From an uncultured Bacillota bacterium (GTDB taxonomy: Bacteria > Bacillota > Clostridia > Peptostreptococcales > Anaerovoracaceae), in contig CAMJRV010000185.1 in assembly GCA_946408315.1 (NCBI GenBank), forward strand, positions 1-5,646: a DNA stretch of 5,646 nt. The letters run 5' to 3'. Positions 5,608-5,646 of the stretch are shown one piece after another. Every line of letters starts with the position of its first letter. Within the stretch, counting starts at the first letter, position 1. The position numbers and the translations under genes are program-made. The notes under the pieces are model-generated. The model made no database searches and had not been told where the DNA came from. It saw only the letters and a program-made list of their open reading frames with translations.

Positions 5608-5646
5608 ATGAACAAGGGTAAAATCACGATCGGAATGACGCAGTAC
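5608..5646 (+). CDS. Start of a third operon gene, possibly a carbon-nitrogen hydrolase (N-carbamoylputrescine amidase-like); cut by the window edge
   Basis: Only 13 codons are present, reading MNKGKITIGMTQY. The ATG follows AGGGAGG (5591-5597) by 10 nt and lies 30 bp after the permease stop, so it belongs to the same operon. A short basic start followed by a beta-strand ending in -TQ is how nitrilase-superfamily amidases usually begin (compare N-carbamoylputrescine amidase, AguB). That would be the natural next step after agmatine deiminase, giving putrescine, CO2 and ammonia. The start does not resemble putrescine carbamoyltransferase as I recall it. With 13 residues this is a context-supported guess; the gene's existence is much surer than its function. 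Confidence 0.55.
   Translation, partial: MNKGKITIGMTQY

Overview
The window looks like a chromosomal segment from a low-to-medium G+C anaerobic member of the Bacillota, most likely a clostridium-type amino acid or amine fermenter. This rests on strong AGGAGG-type ribosome binding sites, consensus-like TTGACA/TATAAT promoters, roughly half G+C coding DNA with AT-rich gaps, and protein families typical of that phylum. The genus cannot be read from the sequence. No RNA gene, insertion sequence or CRISPR array is visible.

Layout: (1) 39-1163, plus strand: a complete PLP-dependent class V aminotransferase of the PhnW (2-aminoethylphosphonate:pyruvate transaminase) type, closed by a strong intrinsic terminator. 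(2) 1299-2006, minus strand: an OmpR/PhoB-type response regulator with no histidine kinase beside it, convergent with the aminotransferase and with its own predicted promoter. (3) 2139-2720, minus strand: a TetR-family repressor. (4) 2721-2921: a divergent control region holding a near-consensus promoter and a perfect 14-bp palindrome. (5) 2922-5646, plus strand: agmatine deiminase (aguA), a 12-helix APC-superfamily permease, and the first 13 codons of a third gene whose N-terminus resembles a carbon-nitrogen hydrolase, possibly N-carbamoylputrescine amidase.

Reading as a system: the right half is an inducible agmatine-use operon. The permease would bring in agmatine (or exchange it for putrescine), AguA would deiminate it to N-carbamoylputrescine plus ammonia, and the truncated third gene may hydrolyse that to putrescine, CO2 and ammonia. 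The divergent TetR protein is the obvious candidate repressor, because the palindrome sits immediately downstream of the predicted aguA transcription start. The inducer is unknown; agmatine or a product is an inference. The left half (aminotransferase, response regulator) has no visible functional tie to agmatine.

Most notable details: the complete promoter/operator layout; an Ala replacing the second Gly of the permease's substrate-carboxylate motif, which would suit an amine lacking a carboxylate; a 13-bp perfect hairpin without a U-tract between aguA and the permease; an Asn in the acidic pocket of the response regulator; and a Gln at a normally Arg position near the AguA active site.
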